From Allomesorhizobium camelthorni (GTDB lineage: Bacteria > Pseudomonadota > Alphaproteobacteria > Rhizobiales > Rhizobiaceae): DNA of 64,000 nucleotides. A program made the translations under genes and the position numbers. The notes under the pieces are model-generated. The model was not told the DNA's origin. It saw only the letters and a program-made list of their open reading frames with translations, and searched no databases. Below, piece by piece: positions 23,425 through 32,528 of this stretch (position 1 is the first letter of the stretch; each line of letters opens with the position of its first letter). The DNA is taken from contig NZ_JAAKZF010000022.1 of assembly GCF_011045125.1 (NCBI RefSeq), positions 17,351-81,350 on the forward strand, in the 5' to 3' direction.

Positions 23425-24233
23425 TGGCTGAGAGCATCGAAGAGGCGCGCGCCTCCCTTCGAGCCAGGCAGGGCAATGGCGCCCGATACGACGCGGCCGC
23501 CGCACCCGCCCACCAGCTCGATTGGGCGCGGCGCGGCACGGCCTATTTCGCACGCCTCCTCAACGAGCTGTCGGACCGCGATCTCGATGCGCCGTCGGCG
23601 CTGCCGAGGCTGTCCCGGCGCCACGTCATTGCGCATGTCGGCTACCACGCCCGGTTTTTAAGCGAAATCGTCGCTTGGGCCCGGACAGGGCAGGAGGCGC
23701 CGTTTCCAAAGGCGGCGCAGGTATCGATGAGCGACGTCGCCCTCGGGGCCAGCCTGCCGTCGCGCGCGCTCCGCTATCTCTTTGATCATTCCGAAGTCCA
23801 CCTCAATGTCGAATGGCGCGACTTGAGCGATGCCGTCTGGGGCGCTTCGGTTCAGGATGTGGCGGGCCGGCGCATTGCGCTGCGCGAGACGCCGGTAATC
23901 CGCGCCCGTGCGCTATGGCTCCACGCGGTGGATCTGGGAGCGGGCAGCCGGTTTGCCGACATGCCGCCTGACTTCATAGATGCCTTGATCCGGCACCATG
24001 CGGCGGCTTATTCCGGCAAGGTCGCTTTCGCGCTTTCCTTCTCAGACCGGCCGGAACCGCTCGTAATCGGGGACGCGCCCGAGATCACGATCACGGGACA
24101 AGCGACGGACGTCGCCCGATGGCTCTGCAGCCGGGGCGTTCGGGAACTGCAGATAGCCGGCGGCACGCTCGCTGAAGCGCCTTGCTCAACTCTCGGCCTT
24201 ATTGACGCGGTCGATCCCTGGCCCGCGGTCTAG
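23424..24233 (+). CDS. DinB-superfamily maleylpyruvate isomerase-like protein
   Basis: 269 residues. The N-terminal four-helix bundle resembles mycothiol-dependent maleylpyruvate isomerases (SRRHVIAHVGYHARFLSEIV with a metal His), followed by ARALWLHAVDLGAGSRFAD, which corresponds to the second metal segment, and an alpha/beta SCP2-like C-terminal part. In the actinobacterial enzymes the second segment is E-x-x-x-H; here the Glu position reads Ala, so one ligand may be missing. The ATG overlaps the dioxygenase stop (TGATG), so the gene belongs to the operon. Proteobacteria lack mycothiol, so its thiol cofactor, if any, would differ. Confidence 0.75.
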   Translation: MAESIEEARASLRARQGNGARYDAAAAPAHQLDWARRGTAYFARLLNELSDRDLDAPSALPRLSRRHVIAHVGYHARFLSEIVAWARTGQEAPFPKAAQVSMSDVALGASLPSRALRYLFDHSEVHLNVEWRDLSDAVWGASVQDVAGRRIALRETPVIRARALWLHAVDLGAGSRFADMPPDFIDALIRHHAAAYSGKVAFALSFSDRPEPLVIGDAPEITITGQATDVARWLCSRGVRELQIAGGTLAEAPCSTLGLIDAVDPWPAV

Positions 24234-24467
24234 TTGGGCGGCATTGCGAAGCCTTTTGGGAGGCCGCCGACTTCGCGGCTCGCGCTGCCAGTCACGCCAA
24301 GCAGATATCTGGAGACTGTTGCTCACGAAACGTGGAGGGTTCAACACGATCCGCTGCTCGCGGTAGGGGCCGGCGAGAATGTTGTGCACACTTCGTCGAT
24401 AACGACCGCCGTTCTCCGGCCCGCCTTGCTATTCCGTTCGATGTCGCCGTGCGGTGGTCGATCCGCC
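24234..24467. other. Convergent intergenic gap, no gene seen
   Basis: 234 bases between the end of the gentisate operon (plus) and the end of the uronate operon (minus). No open frame, strong hairpin or repeat was recognised. Confidence 0.5.
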
Positions 24468-26288
24468 TCACCCCTGCGCCTTCATGTCGAATACCGAAAC
24501 CACGCGCCCCTCGGCGCGGAAGAACCGACGCAACTCGTCGACATCGGGACACTCGGGAGCGGGGGGTACGTCGCCATCCGATCGCGGTTCGGCGAGAACC
24601 GCGCATGCGAGCAGGGTCGTTCCAGCCTCGACCACCCCGCGCAGTTGTGGCAGCAGGGTCCGCGCCGCCATCACGTTCGTGTTGGAAAGCGGGCTGATGA
24701 CCTGGGCGGCGCGCGCGTCATAGCCGACGATCACGCTCACGTCCTGGGCTGTTGCGACCTCGGCGCGGCCGGCGGAAACGGCTTCGCTCCAGGCCCCGAA
24801 ATCGGGTTTGGGAACTGCAAAGCCGCCCTCGACGACCTCCAGTCGGCGCGGGGTAGTCACTTCGTGAAGCCGGACATGCCACCGTCCCGTCGGCACGAGC
24901 CAGGTCTGGACGATGACGTCCTCATAGGGCCGCCATCTCGCGTAGATGCGATCGCCGGCGATCAGCGCCGCCTCGCTGCTTTCGCGCATGCGCAAATGCA
25001 GGCCATCCTCGGACAACCCGAGCATGCCGTCGCAGGCTGCGCTCGGAAAGTGCCGGTCGTTGCCCTCGAGCGAAAATCCGTAGCGCGTCGAGTAGGCAAA
25101 TTTCCCGTATTTTTCCGGCGTGCCGCGCCACCGGGCGTATTCCTGGCCTGATGCCAGCGCCACGACGTGACCGGGAAGATGTTGCGCCACCATGCCTGGC
25201 TCTGGCAGGGCAACCGGGCTTTCGAAAGTTTCGGGGCCTTCTTCCGCGCAAGCCCAGAACGGATGATCTCCCGGAAGCGCCAGCGGCAGAAATGCCTTCA
25301 TCGCCCAATAGGGCGACCCGGCGGAATTGTAGCCCTCGCTGATCATGAGATTGGGATAGGCATAGCCGATGGAGAGCACGCCATCGCGGTCGAACATCGG
25401 CTGCCTTGCCCACCAGCGCAAATTGCGTAGGTAGTAGCCCTTGATCTGCCCCCAGGGAAGCGCTTCAACGCTGGCGAAGGCGAGCGCGCCCCAGAAGCCG
25501 GCGTGGGCGAAACGGTAGGTCAAGCTTCGGCCGAAGGGCAGGGCCGATCCATCCGGAGCGTACCAGTGCCGGATCGAGCGGGCGAACTCCCCGGCCCGCT
25601 CGCGATACCGCGCCGCGCGCTCCTTGTCGCCCGAGAGCGCGGCGTAGATCAGCCCGTAGTAGTGAAACGCAAAGGGAATATAGTGGTCCGCGCTGCGGAT
25701 CGGTCCGTCGCGATACCAGCCATTGCCGATTGCAAAGCCCTCCAGACCGTCGAGATAGGCCTCCCGCTTCCTTGGATCCACCTCGACGCCGCAATGCGCC
25801 AGCCCCAGATCGATCAGCACCCGGAAGAATTTCCAGTTGCTGTCGACGAACTCATGCTCGCGCCCGCTGATGAGATAGGCGGCAATCCGTCGCTTTGCGG
25901 CGGCGTCCAGCGGGTCCCACAGTTGGCCCTTCGCGATGCGCAGCGAAAAACCGATAGCCGCCAATTCCACCTGGCGCTGGTCGATGTCGGAAATGTCGCC
26001 CCAATAGTCGGAGTGATCGGGATCGGTCCCGTTGCTCAGTCCCTCTCGATATCGTGCCCAGTGCTCGAAGTCGCCGCCGCCAGCGACCAGCGGCGCTATG
26101 CCCCAGAGCGGACGGGCGAAACCTTCGAGCTCGGCCGCCGCCTGGTCGAAATGCGCCGCGGCTGCGCTCAGGCGCACCCGCGCCGCGGAGGCCGAGAAAT
26201 GAGGAAGGAGCGGCGAAAAGAGCGCGCCAACCGCGCGCTGGACGTCGGCGCGGGTGCGGAACTGATTGCCGGCGAGGGGATTTTGCAT
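24468..26288 (-). CDS. DUF2264 domain protein, putative cytoplasmic glycoside hydrolase
   Basis: 606 residues without a signal peptide. The first about 350 residues show the DUF2264 (alpha/alpha)-barrel pattern: GFARPLWGIAPLVAGGG, HSDYWGDISDIDQRQVELAA, DSNWKFFRVLIDLGLA, GWYRDGPIRSADHYIPFAF and SEGYNSAGSPYWAMKAF. The rest is beta-rich. Proteins of this family occur in polysaccharide-utilisation clusters together with GH88, and some act on glucuronic-acid-terminated glycans. Here it is the last gene of a uronate operon, after the ABC receptor and a stable hairpin. No strong ribosome site was seen before the ATG. Confidence 0.8.
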   Translation of the reverse strand: MQNPLAGNQFRTRADVQRAVGALFSPLLPHFSASAARVRLSAAAAHFDQAAAELEGFARPLWGIAPLVAGGGDFEHWARYREGLSNGTDPDHSDYWGDISDIDQRQVELAAIGFSLRIAKGQLWDPLDAAAKRRIAAYLISGREHEFVDSNWKFFRVLIDLGLAHCGVEVDPRKREAYLDGLEGFAIGNGWYRDGPIRSADHYIPFAFHYYGLIYAALSGDKERAARYRERAGEFARSIRHWYAPDGSALPFGRSLTYRFAHAGFWGALAFASVEALPWGQIKGYYLRNLRWWARQPMFDRDGVLSIGYAYPNLMISEGYNSAGSPYWAMKAFLPLALPGDHPFWACAEEGPETFESPVALPEPGMVAQHLPGHVVALASGQEYARWRGTPEKYGKFAYSTRYGFSLEGNDRHFPSAACDGMLGLSEDGLHLRMRESSEAALIAGDRIYARWRPYEDVIVQTWLVPTGRWHVRLHEVTTPRRLEVVEGGFAVPKPDFGAWSEAVSAGRAEVATAQDVSVIVGYDARAAQVISPLSNTNVMAARTLLPQLRGVVEAGTTLLACAVLAEPRSDGDVPPAPECPDVDELRRFFRAEGRVVSVFDMKAQG

Positions 26289-26305
26289 GTTCGGAATGCC
26301 GGGAT

Positions 26306-26335
26306 GCGGGGGCCGGCGATCGGGACCGGCCCCGC
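26306..26335 (-). promoter_or_regulatory. Hairpin after the ABC receptor gene
   Basis: GCGGGGGCCGG and CCGGCCCCGC pair around a GCGATCGGGA loop between the receptor stop and the DUF2264 start. No T-run. It can stabilise the receptor message or reduce read-through into the last gene. Confidence 0.55.
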
Positions 26336-26351
26336 GTTCTTGTTTGTTGTG

Positions 26352-27605
26352 CTAGTTGATGTCGGCGACGCCGGCATTCATCTCGGCGATGCCGTCGTCG
26401 ATCGGCGTGTTGTTGGTCATGATTGCGTCATGCACGCGGTTCAGCACAAGCTCGTATTCGGCTGCCTTCAGGTCCACCGGCATCTCGAGATAGGTGGCCG
26501 TGGTAGTCAGAGCCCCGGCGCTGGCGGGGTCCGCAGGAAAGCCCGGCGTGGAGGCGATCAGCTTGACGGACTTCTCGTCGCGCAGTGCCGGAACAGTTCC
26601 GGTGCCCGCAACGATCGCGGCGCCCTCGGGCCCGGAAACCCAGGCGACGAAATCCTTGGCCGCATCGATCTGCTTGGAATTCGCGTTTACGCCCAGCGAC
26701 GTCACCTGACCGGCCGTCGCGCCCGCCGCGATCCCTTCAGGATGCGGGAATTTTACAATCCCCCAATTCTTCGCGGTCGATTCGCCCGACGCGACCTTGG
26801 CGATCTGTGTGCCGATGAACCACGTTCCCATCGGCAGCATGGCGATCTCGCTGGCGAACCAGGGACCCGAGTAGTGAGTCTGCGACGTCTTCAGCGAGGC
26901 GTAGGAGCGGACGATGCCGTCCTCCTGAAGTGCAAGGGCGCGCTCGTACCAAGGCTTGAGGAAGCCGTAATCCTTGGCAACGAGCGTGTGCTCGCCGCTC
27001 TGGATCGCCGGGAGCTGCACGGTGGAGCGCCAGGTGTGCAAATGCGCGCCGAAAATCTTGTCCGGCCCGAAGCCCTTTGTGACGGCGCGCGCCGTCTCGT
27101 CGAACTGGGTCCAGGTCATGTCGTTGGTCGGGTAGGGGACGCCGGCCGCATCGAACGCGTCCTTGTTATAGTAGACGATCCAGAAGTCGGTGCGCATCGG
27201 CAGACCGTATATACCGCCGTCGACGGTCAGCGACTCGATCAGCCCGCCATAGCCGGAGGTGTCGGCCGGACGGATATCGGCCAGGTTGAGCAGCCGGCCG
27301 GTGTTGACCATCTGCGCATAGCCGGGGACGTCCTTGATCGAGACGATGTCGATATCGCCGCCGCTACCGGTCAACTGGGTCATGACCATCTGGTTGTAAT
27401 CCGCGGAGCCGAGATCGGTATGTTCAATCTTCACATCTGGGTGGGCCGCCTCATAGGCGCTGATCAGCGGTTTGTAGTACGCAACCTTATCCCAGTCCCA
27501 CAGGGACCAGTTGAGGGTCACCTGCTCCGCCATGGCCTGGCCATGGGCAAGCAGCACGCCTGCCGCGGCGAGTACCGCGGACTTGATCAAGCTCATTTTG
27601 GTCAT
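26352..27605 (-). CDS. ABC transporter sugar-binding protein (family 1)
   Basis: 417 residues. Signal peptide LIKSAVLAAAGVLLAHGQAMA, then a periplasmic receptor of the maltose-binding cluster: TLNWSLWDWDKVAYYKPLI, AYEAAHPDVKIEHT, GLPMRTDFWIVYYNKDAFDAAG and FVAWVSGPEGAAIVAGTGT. The ATG at 27605 was chosen because GGAGG is 6-10 bases upstream; earlier in-frame ATGs would extend past it. With the permeases at 30712-32513 and the ATPase at 28393 it forms a complete importer. The cargo is inferred to be an unsaturated or uronic-acid oligosaccharide from the cytoplasmic enzymes encoded alongside. Confidence 0.9.
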   Translation of the reverse strand: MTKMSLIKSAVLAAAGVLLAHGQAMAEQVTLNWSLWDWDKVAYYKPLISAYEAAHPDVKIEHTDLGSADYNQMVMTQLTGSGGDIDIVSIKDVPGYAQMVNTGRLLNLADIRPADTSGYGGLIESLTVDGGIYGLPMRTDFWIVYYNKDAFDAAGVPYPTNDMTWTQFDETARAVTKGFGPDKIFGAHLHTWRSTVQLPAIQSGEHTLVAKDYGFLKPWYERALALQEDGIVRSYASLKTSQTHYSGPWFASEIAMLPMGTWFIGTQIAKVASGESTAKNWGIVKFPHPEGIAAGATAGQVTSLGVNANSKQIDAAKDFVAWVSGPEGAAIVAGTGTVPALRDEKSVKLIASTPGFPADPASAGALTTTATYLEMPVDLKAAEYELVLNRVHDAIMTNNTPIDDGIAEMNAGVADIN

Positions 27606-27632
27606 TTTCTTCTCCTCCATCATTTTGAACAA

Positions 27633-28367
27633 TTACGCCGACTGCGTTGCCGGTCTTCCCGCTTTCCCTTCCCCGGCGGCGCTCCCGGTGTGCGAGAAGC
27701 CGAATTCGACTCCCTTGAGCACGGCAAAGCTTGTAACCAGAGCGCCGAGGGAGAAATTGACCAGCACCGGTAGAAAGACCGATGCGGGATAGAAAAGGAC
27801 GTGGGCGAGCCAGAGCAGCGCCACGAACAGGAGCGCCGCCAGGCCCGGAAGGGGCCGCGCCAGCATGCCGGTCGCCGCGACCTTCGCCATATCGCGCAAC
27901 GATCCGTGATTCCCCAGCGCCAGCACGACGAAGAGATGTGCGAGCCCGAGTGGCAGGAGAATTGCAACCACGACGGCGACCGTGAACGGCGCCACGAACA
28001 GAAGGTCTGCCTTGGCCGCCTCCGCGTAAGTGCGGACGGCGAGAACGACCAGCGCCCCGGCGCCGCAGAACGAGAGGCCTAGCAGGGTTGCGGTCAGGAA
28101 TCGTGACCGGAACGCGCTCCAGAAGTCGCGTAGCAGGTAGACGTTGCGGTCCTCGATCATCGCCAGGCAGATGGCGACCGTCGCCATGTAGGCGGCCGGC
28201 AGTGTGACGAGTGGAAGCGAGAAGGCGATAAACAGGAGATTGAGCTTGATCAGCTCCCACCACTCGCGGCCGAGCACATGTGCGAGAAGGCGCATGCCCA
28301 CGGGCTTGGGAGCATCCTTCGGGATGCCCGGCCCTTCGCGAAAGTAGAAATTGTAGACCCAGTTCAT
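27633..28367 (-). CDS. YesL-like membrane protein (DUF624)
   Basis: 244 residues with about five or six hydrophobic segments. The start (MNWVYNFYFREGPGIPKDAP) and LIKLNLLFIAFSLPLVTLPAA are typical of the YesL/DUF624 family, which is found beside carbohydrate ABC transporters, for example in the Bacillus rhamnogalacturonan cluster. Its molecular role is not known; an accessory function for the importer is likely. It lies between the ATPase and receptor genes of one operon. Confidence 0.85.
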   Translation of the reverse strand: MNWVYNFYFREGPGIPKDAPKPVGMRLLAHVLGREWWELIKLNLLFIAFSLPLVTLPAAYMATVAICLAMIEDRNVYLLRDFWSAFRSRFLTATLLGLSFCGAGALVVLAVRTYAEAAKADLLFVAPFTVAVVVAILLPLGLAHLFVVLALGNHGSLRDMAKVAATGMLARPLPGLAALLFVALLWLAHVLFYPASVFLPVLVNFSLGALVTSFAVLKGVEFGFSHTGSAAGEGKAGRPATQSA

Positions 28368-28392
28368 GCCCGTTGGTTCCTTGCGCCTGGTT

Positions 28393-29502
<1,110 letters not shown>

Positions 29503-29529
29503 CTTGCTATCTCTCTCTCGTCCCGGCCG

Positions 29530-30708
29530 TCACCAATACGGGGTCCAGTCGCGCGAAAGGCGCGTCAGACCCTCGAAATAGTAGTAGTCGCCCCAGGTCA
29601 CGCACTCGTCGACGCCCTCGCCGCGGCACCTGTTGAACGGTGTCTTCTTTGAATAGGTCGCGTGCAGCAGCAGGCCGTTGGAAACGGCCGGGTCCCGTAC
29701 CGCGTAGTTGCGCCACAGGCTGCCCAGCATCCGCGCGGCGAGCTCGCGCAGATCGCGCGCCCGCTCCGGCCCGACCATTCCCGCCATATCGAGAAGGCCG
29801 CAAGCGACGATCGCTGCCGACGAGGAATCGCGCGGCTCGTCCCCCTCCGTGAAGGTGAGGTCCCAATAAGGCACTAGGTCGTCGGGAAGGCGCTTCAGGT
29901 AGAAGCCGAGCAGGTTCTCGAATGCCTCGAGATAGACTTCCTGCCGCTCGTAGCGATAGCAAAAGGCCATGCCGGCAATGCCCCAGGCCTGACCGCGCGT
30001 CCAGGCACTCTCGTCGCGAAAGCCCTGTTGGGTCGCGCCACGAACAGGGGCGCCGGTTTCGGGGTCCATATAGAAGGTGTGGTGCGTCGAGTGATCGGCC
30101 CGGATGGAGTGCGCAAGCGTAGTGTGAGCGTGCGCCAGCGCCTTCTCTCGGTATCGGGGATCGCCCGTTTCCCCGCTGGCCCAGTGGAGCAGCGGGAGGT
30201 TCAGCAGGCAGTCGATGATGAAGCGATAGTTGTCCGGCTCCCCCATCCGCCCCCAAGCCTGGATGAACTGGCCCTTTTCGTGGAAACGCTCCATCAGCTG
30301 GTCGGCCGCAAGAAGTGCGGCGTTGCGGGCATCCTCGTCGCAGACCAGCTTCCATGCCGCAACGCAGCTGGGCGAATAGAGAAAACCCATGTCGTGATGG
30401 TCGGTGGCGATTCGGTTCTCGATGCGGTGCAGGAAGCTCTGGACCTGGATCTGCGCAGCGTAGCGAAACACCTTGTCGCCGGTAACTTCATAGGCGAGCC
30501 AGATCGAGCCGGGCCAGAAGCCGGCGGTCCACTGGTCGTTAGGCACCGCCGGATAAAAATTGCTCACGCTCGAATGGTTCTGCGCCGAGTAGGTGAAGGC
30601 CGGCAGGTTGCGCCGGACCTGAGAAACAGAGGTGCGGATCGCGGACGAAATCTCGTCATCGGTGATCGCCGCAATGGCGGAGGCAGGACGGGCGGCCGTC
30701 TGAAGCAT
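29530..30708 (-). CDS. Glycoside hydrolase family 88, unsaturated uronyl hydrolase
   Basis: 392 residues with no signal peptide, so cytoplasmic. GH88 hallmarks: WTAGFWPGSIWLAYEVTGD, DHHDMGFLYSPS (first catalytic Asp region), DNYRFIIDCLLNLPLLHWA (second Asp), HHTFYMDPETGAPVRGATQQG and WTRGQAWGIAGMAF. The enzyme hydrates the 4,5-double bond of the unsaturated uronic acid left at the non-reducing end by lyases, releasing it from the oligosaccharide. Next to a heparinase II/III-like lyase and an importer, it processes imported lyase products. Confidence 0.92.
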   Translation of the reverse strand: MLQTAARPASAIAAITDDEISSAIRTSVSQVRRNLPAFTYSAQNHSSVSNFYPAVPNDQWTAGFWPGSIWLAYEVTGDKVFRYAAQIQVQSFLHRIENRIATDHHDMGFLYSPSCVAAWKLVCDEDARNAALLAADQLMERFHEKGQFIQAWGRMGEPDNYRFIIDCLLNLPLLHWASGETGDPRYREKALAHAHTTLAHSIRADHSTHHTFYMDPETGAPVRGATQQGFRDESAWTRGQAWGIAGMAFCYRYERQEVYLEAFENLLGFYLKRLPDDLVPYWDLTFTEGDEPRDSSSAAIVACGLLDMAGMVGPERARDLRELAARMLGSLWRNYAVRDPAVSNGLLLHATYSKKTPFNRCRGEGVDECVTWGDYYYFEGLTRLSRDWTPYW

Positions 30709-30711
30709 GAA

Positions 30712-31569
30712 TTATCCCTTGATCCCGGTCGAGGCGATGCCCTCGACGAAGAAGCGTTGAAGAGCGAGAAAGACGATGAGCACCGGAATGAGGGAGACGA
30801 CCGAGGCGGCCATGATCAGCCCGTATTCCTGCGTATATTGGGTGACGAACATCCGGATGCCGATCTGGATGGTCTTGAGCTCGGTCTTGGTCAGGTAGAT
30901 CAGGGGTCCGAGGAAGTCGTTCCAGGTGTTCACAAATGTGAAAATCGTCAGCGTGGAGAGCGCCGGCATCGACAGCGGCAGCATGATGCGCCACCAGATG
31001 CCATATTCGCTCATCCCGTCGATGCGCGCTGCTTCGCACAACTCGTCCGGGATCGACATGTAGAACTGGCGCATCAGGAACACGCCGAAGGCGGTGAATG
31101 CCTGCAGGCAGATGAGCGCCAAATGGGTGTTGTTCAGCCCGAATTCTCGCATCAACAGAAACTGAGGCACCATGTAGACCTGCCAGGGCATGGCGATCGT
31201 GGCGATGTAGGCGAGAAACAGCGCGTTACGGTAAGGGAAGCGCAGCTTGGCGAAGGCGTAGGCGGCAAAGCTTGAGGTGAAGAGCTGCAGCAGCGTGACG
31301 ATGACCGTCAGCTTCGTCGTGTTCCAGACGAAAAGCGCGAGCGGGATCTTGGTCCAGATGTCGATGTAGTTCCGCCAGCGCGGCTCGGCCGGTATCCACT
31401 CGATCGGAAAAGCGAAGACGTCCCTGTCCAGCTTGAGCGAGGCCGACAGCATCCACACGATGGGAGTAAGCATGGTCAAAGTGACCAGAATGGCCACCGC
31501 ATAGGTCAGGATGAGCCCCCAGTTCACCCGGCGGCGGGGACGGCGGAGCGGTGTCGTGGCCGCGCTCAT
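30712..31569 (-). CDS. Sugar ABC transporter permease (MalG type)
   Basis: 285 residues, six hydrophobic segments. The start region is basic (RRPRRRVNWG) and the EAA loop is EAARIDGMSEYGIWWRIMLP, followed by FVNTWNDFLGPLIYL. The C-terminus GIASTGIKG is typical of MalG subunits. The gene overlaps the upstream permease by four bases and nearly abuts the GH88 gene, so all are cotranslated. Confidence 0.93.
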   Translation of the reverse strand: MSAATTPLRRPRRRVNWGLILTYAVAILVTLTMLTPIVWMLSASLKLDRDVFAFPIEWIPAEPRWRNYIDIWTKIPLALFVWNTTKLTVIVTLLQLFTSSFAAYAFAKLRFPYRNALFLAYIATIAMPWQVYMVPQFLLMREFGLNNTHLALICLQAFTAFGVFLMRQFYMSIPDELCEAARIDGMSEYGIWWRIMLPLSMPALSTLTIFTFVNTWNDFLGPLIYLTKTELKTIQIGIRMFVTQYTQEYGLIMAASVVSLIPVLIVFLALQRFFVEGIASTGIKG

Positions 31570-32513
31570 GCCGTGTCCTCATCGCGGTCCTGCGTCCAGC
31601 GGAACTGGACGATGGTGATGACGAGCACGAGCAGGAACAGCACCAGCGCCACCATGCTCGAATAGCCGAGGTCCCAGGAGATGAACGCCTCGTTGTAGAT
31701 GTGATAGACAAGCACGAGCGTCGACGTGCCCGGTCCGCCCTGGGTGATCATGAAGATCTGGTCGAACACCTTGAACGACTGGATGATCAGCATCACAGAG
31801 ACGAAGAAGGTGGTCGGCGCCAACTGCGGCAGGGTGACGAACCGGAATTTCTGCCCGCCCGATGCACCGTCGATGTCCGCCGCCTCGTACAGCTCCGAGC
31901 TGATTCCCTGGAGGCCGGCAAGGTAGATCACCATGAAGTAGCCCATGTTCTTCCAGACCGAGAACATGATCACCGTGGCCATGGCCCAATGCCGGTCCGC
32001 CGCCCAGCCGGGCAGGTCCGACGGATCGACCCCCAATGTGTAGAGGACCATGTTCACCGGCCCGAATTCGGGGTGGAACATCATGTTCCAGACGACCGCG
32101 ACCGCGACGAGGGAGGCCACGTAGGGAAAGAAGGCGACCGTCCGGAAGAAATTGCGCCCGAAGATCTTCTGGTTGAGCAGGACGGCCAGGGCCAGCGAGC
32201 ATATCAGGGTCAGGGGGACGACGAAGCCGGTATAGATGATCGTGTTCCAGAACGCGGCGTGAAAGACCCTGTCCGAAAACAGCTTCCAGAAATTGTCCAG
32301 TCCCGCGAACCGGATGGGGTTGCTGCCGTCCCAGTGCATGAAGGCAAGGGCGAAGGCGAAAACGATCGGCCCGAGCGTGAAGACGGCGAAGCCGATGAAG
32401 TTGGGGGCAATGAACGAATAGGCAGTGAGTGCGTTCAGCACCTTGCGCCAGCGCCTTGAGATCGGCGCGCGCGCCGGCAGGGGTCTCGTCGGGGTGTCCG
32501 CGATGACACTCAC
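31566..32513 (-). CDS. Sugar ABC transporter permease (MalF type)
   Basis: 315 residues, six hydrophobic segments. EAA loop ELYEAADIDGASGGQKFRFV with downstream LPQLAPTTFFVSVMLIIQSF. The GTG start follows GGAGG. It forms the heterodimeric channel with the MalG-type subunit that follows with a 4-base overlap. Confidence 0.93.
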   Translation of the reverse strand: MSVIADTPTRPLPARAPISRRWRKVLNALTAYSFIAPNFIGFAVFTLGPIVFAFALAFMHWDGSNPIRFAGLDNFWKLFSDRVFHAAFWNTIIYTGFVVPLTLICSLALAVLLNQKIFGRNFFRTVAFFPYVASLVAVAVVWNMMFHPEFGPVNMVLYTLGVDPSDLPGWAADRHWAMATVIMFSVWKNMGYFMVIYLAGLQGISSELYEAADIDGASGGQKFRFVTLPQLAPTTFFVSVMLIIQSFKVFDQIFMITQGGPGTSTLVLVYHIYNEAFISWDLGYSSMVALVLFLLVLVITIVQFRWTQDRDEDTA

Positions 32514-32528
32514 TCGGCCCGCCTCCCT

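Noticed and set aside
25503..27773. 756-codon open frame on the plus strand antisense to the DUF2264 and ABC receptor genes
   Set aside because: Composition and Arg/Asp/Gly-rich translation are those of the complement of a high-GC gene; no domain or ribosome site, while the minus strand has two clear genes.
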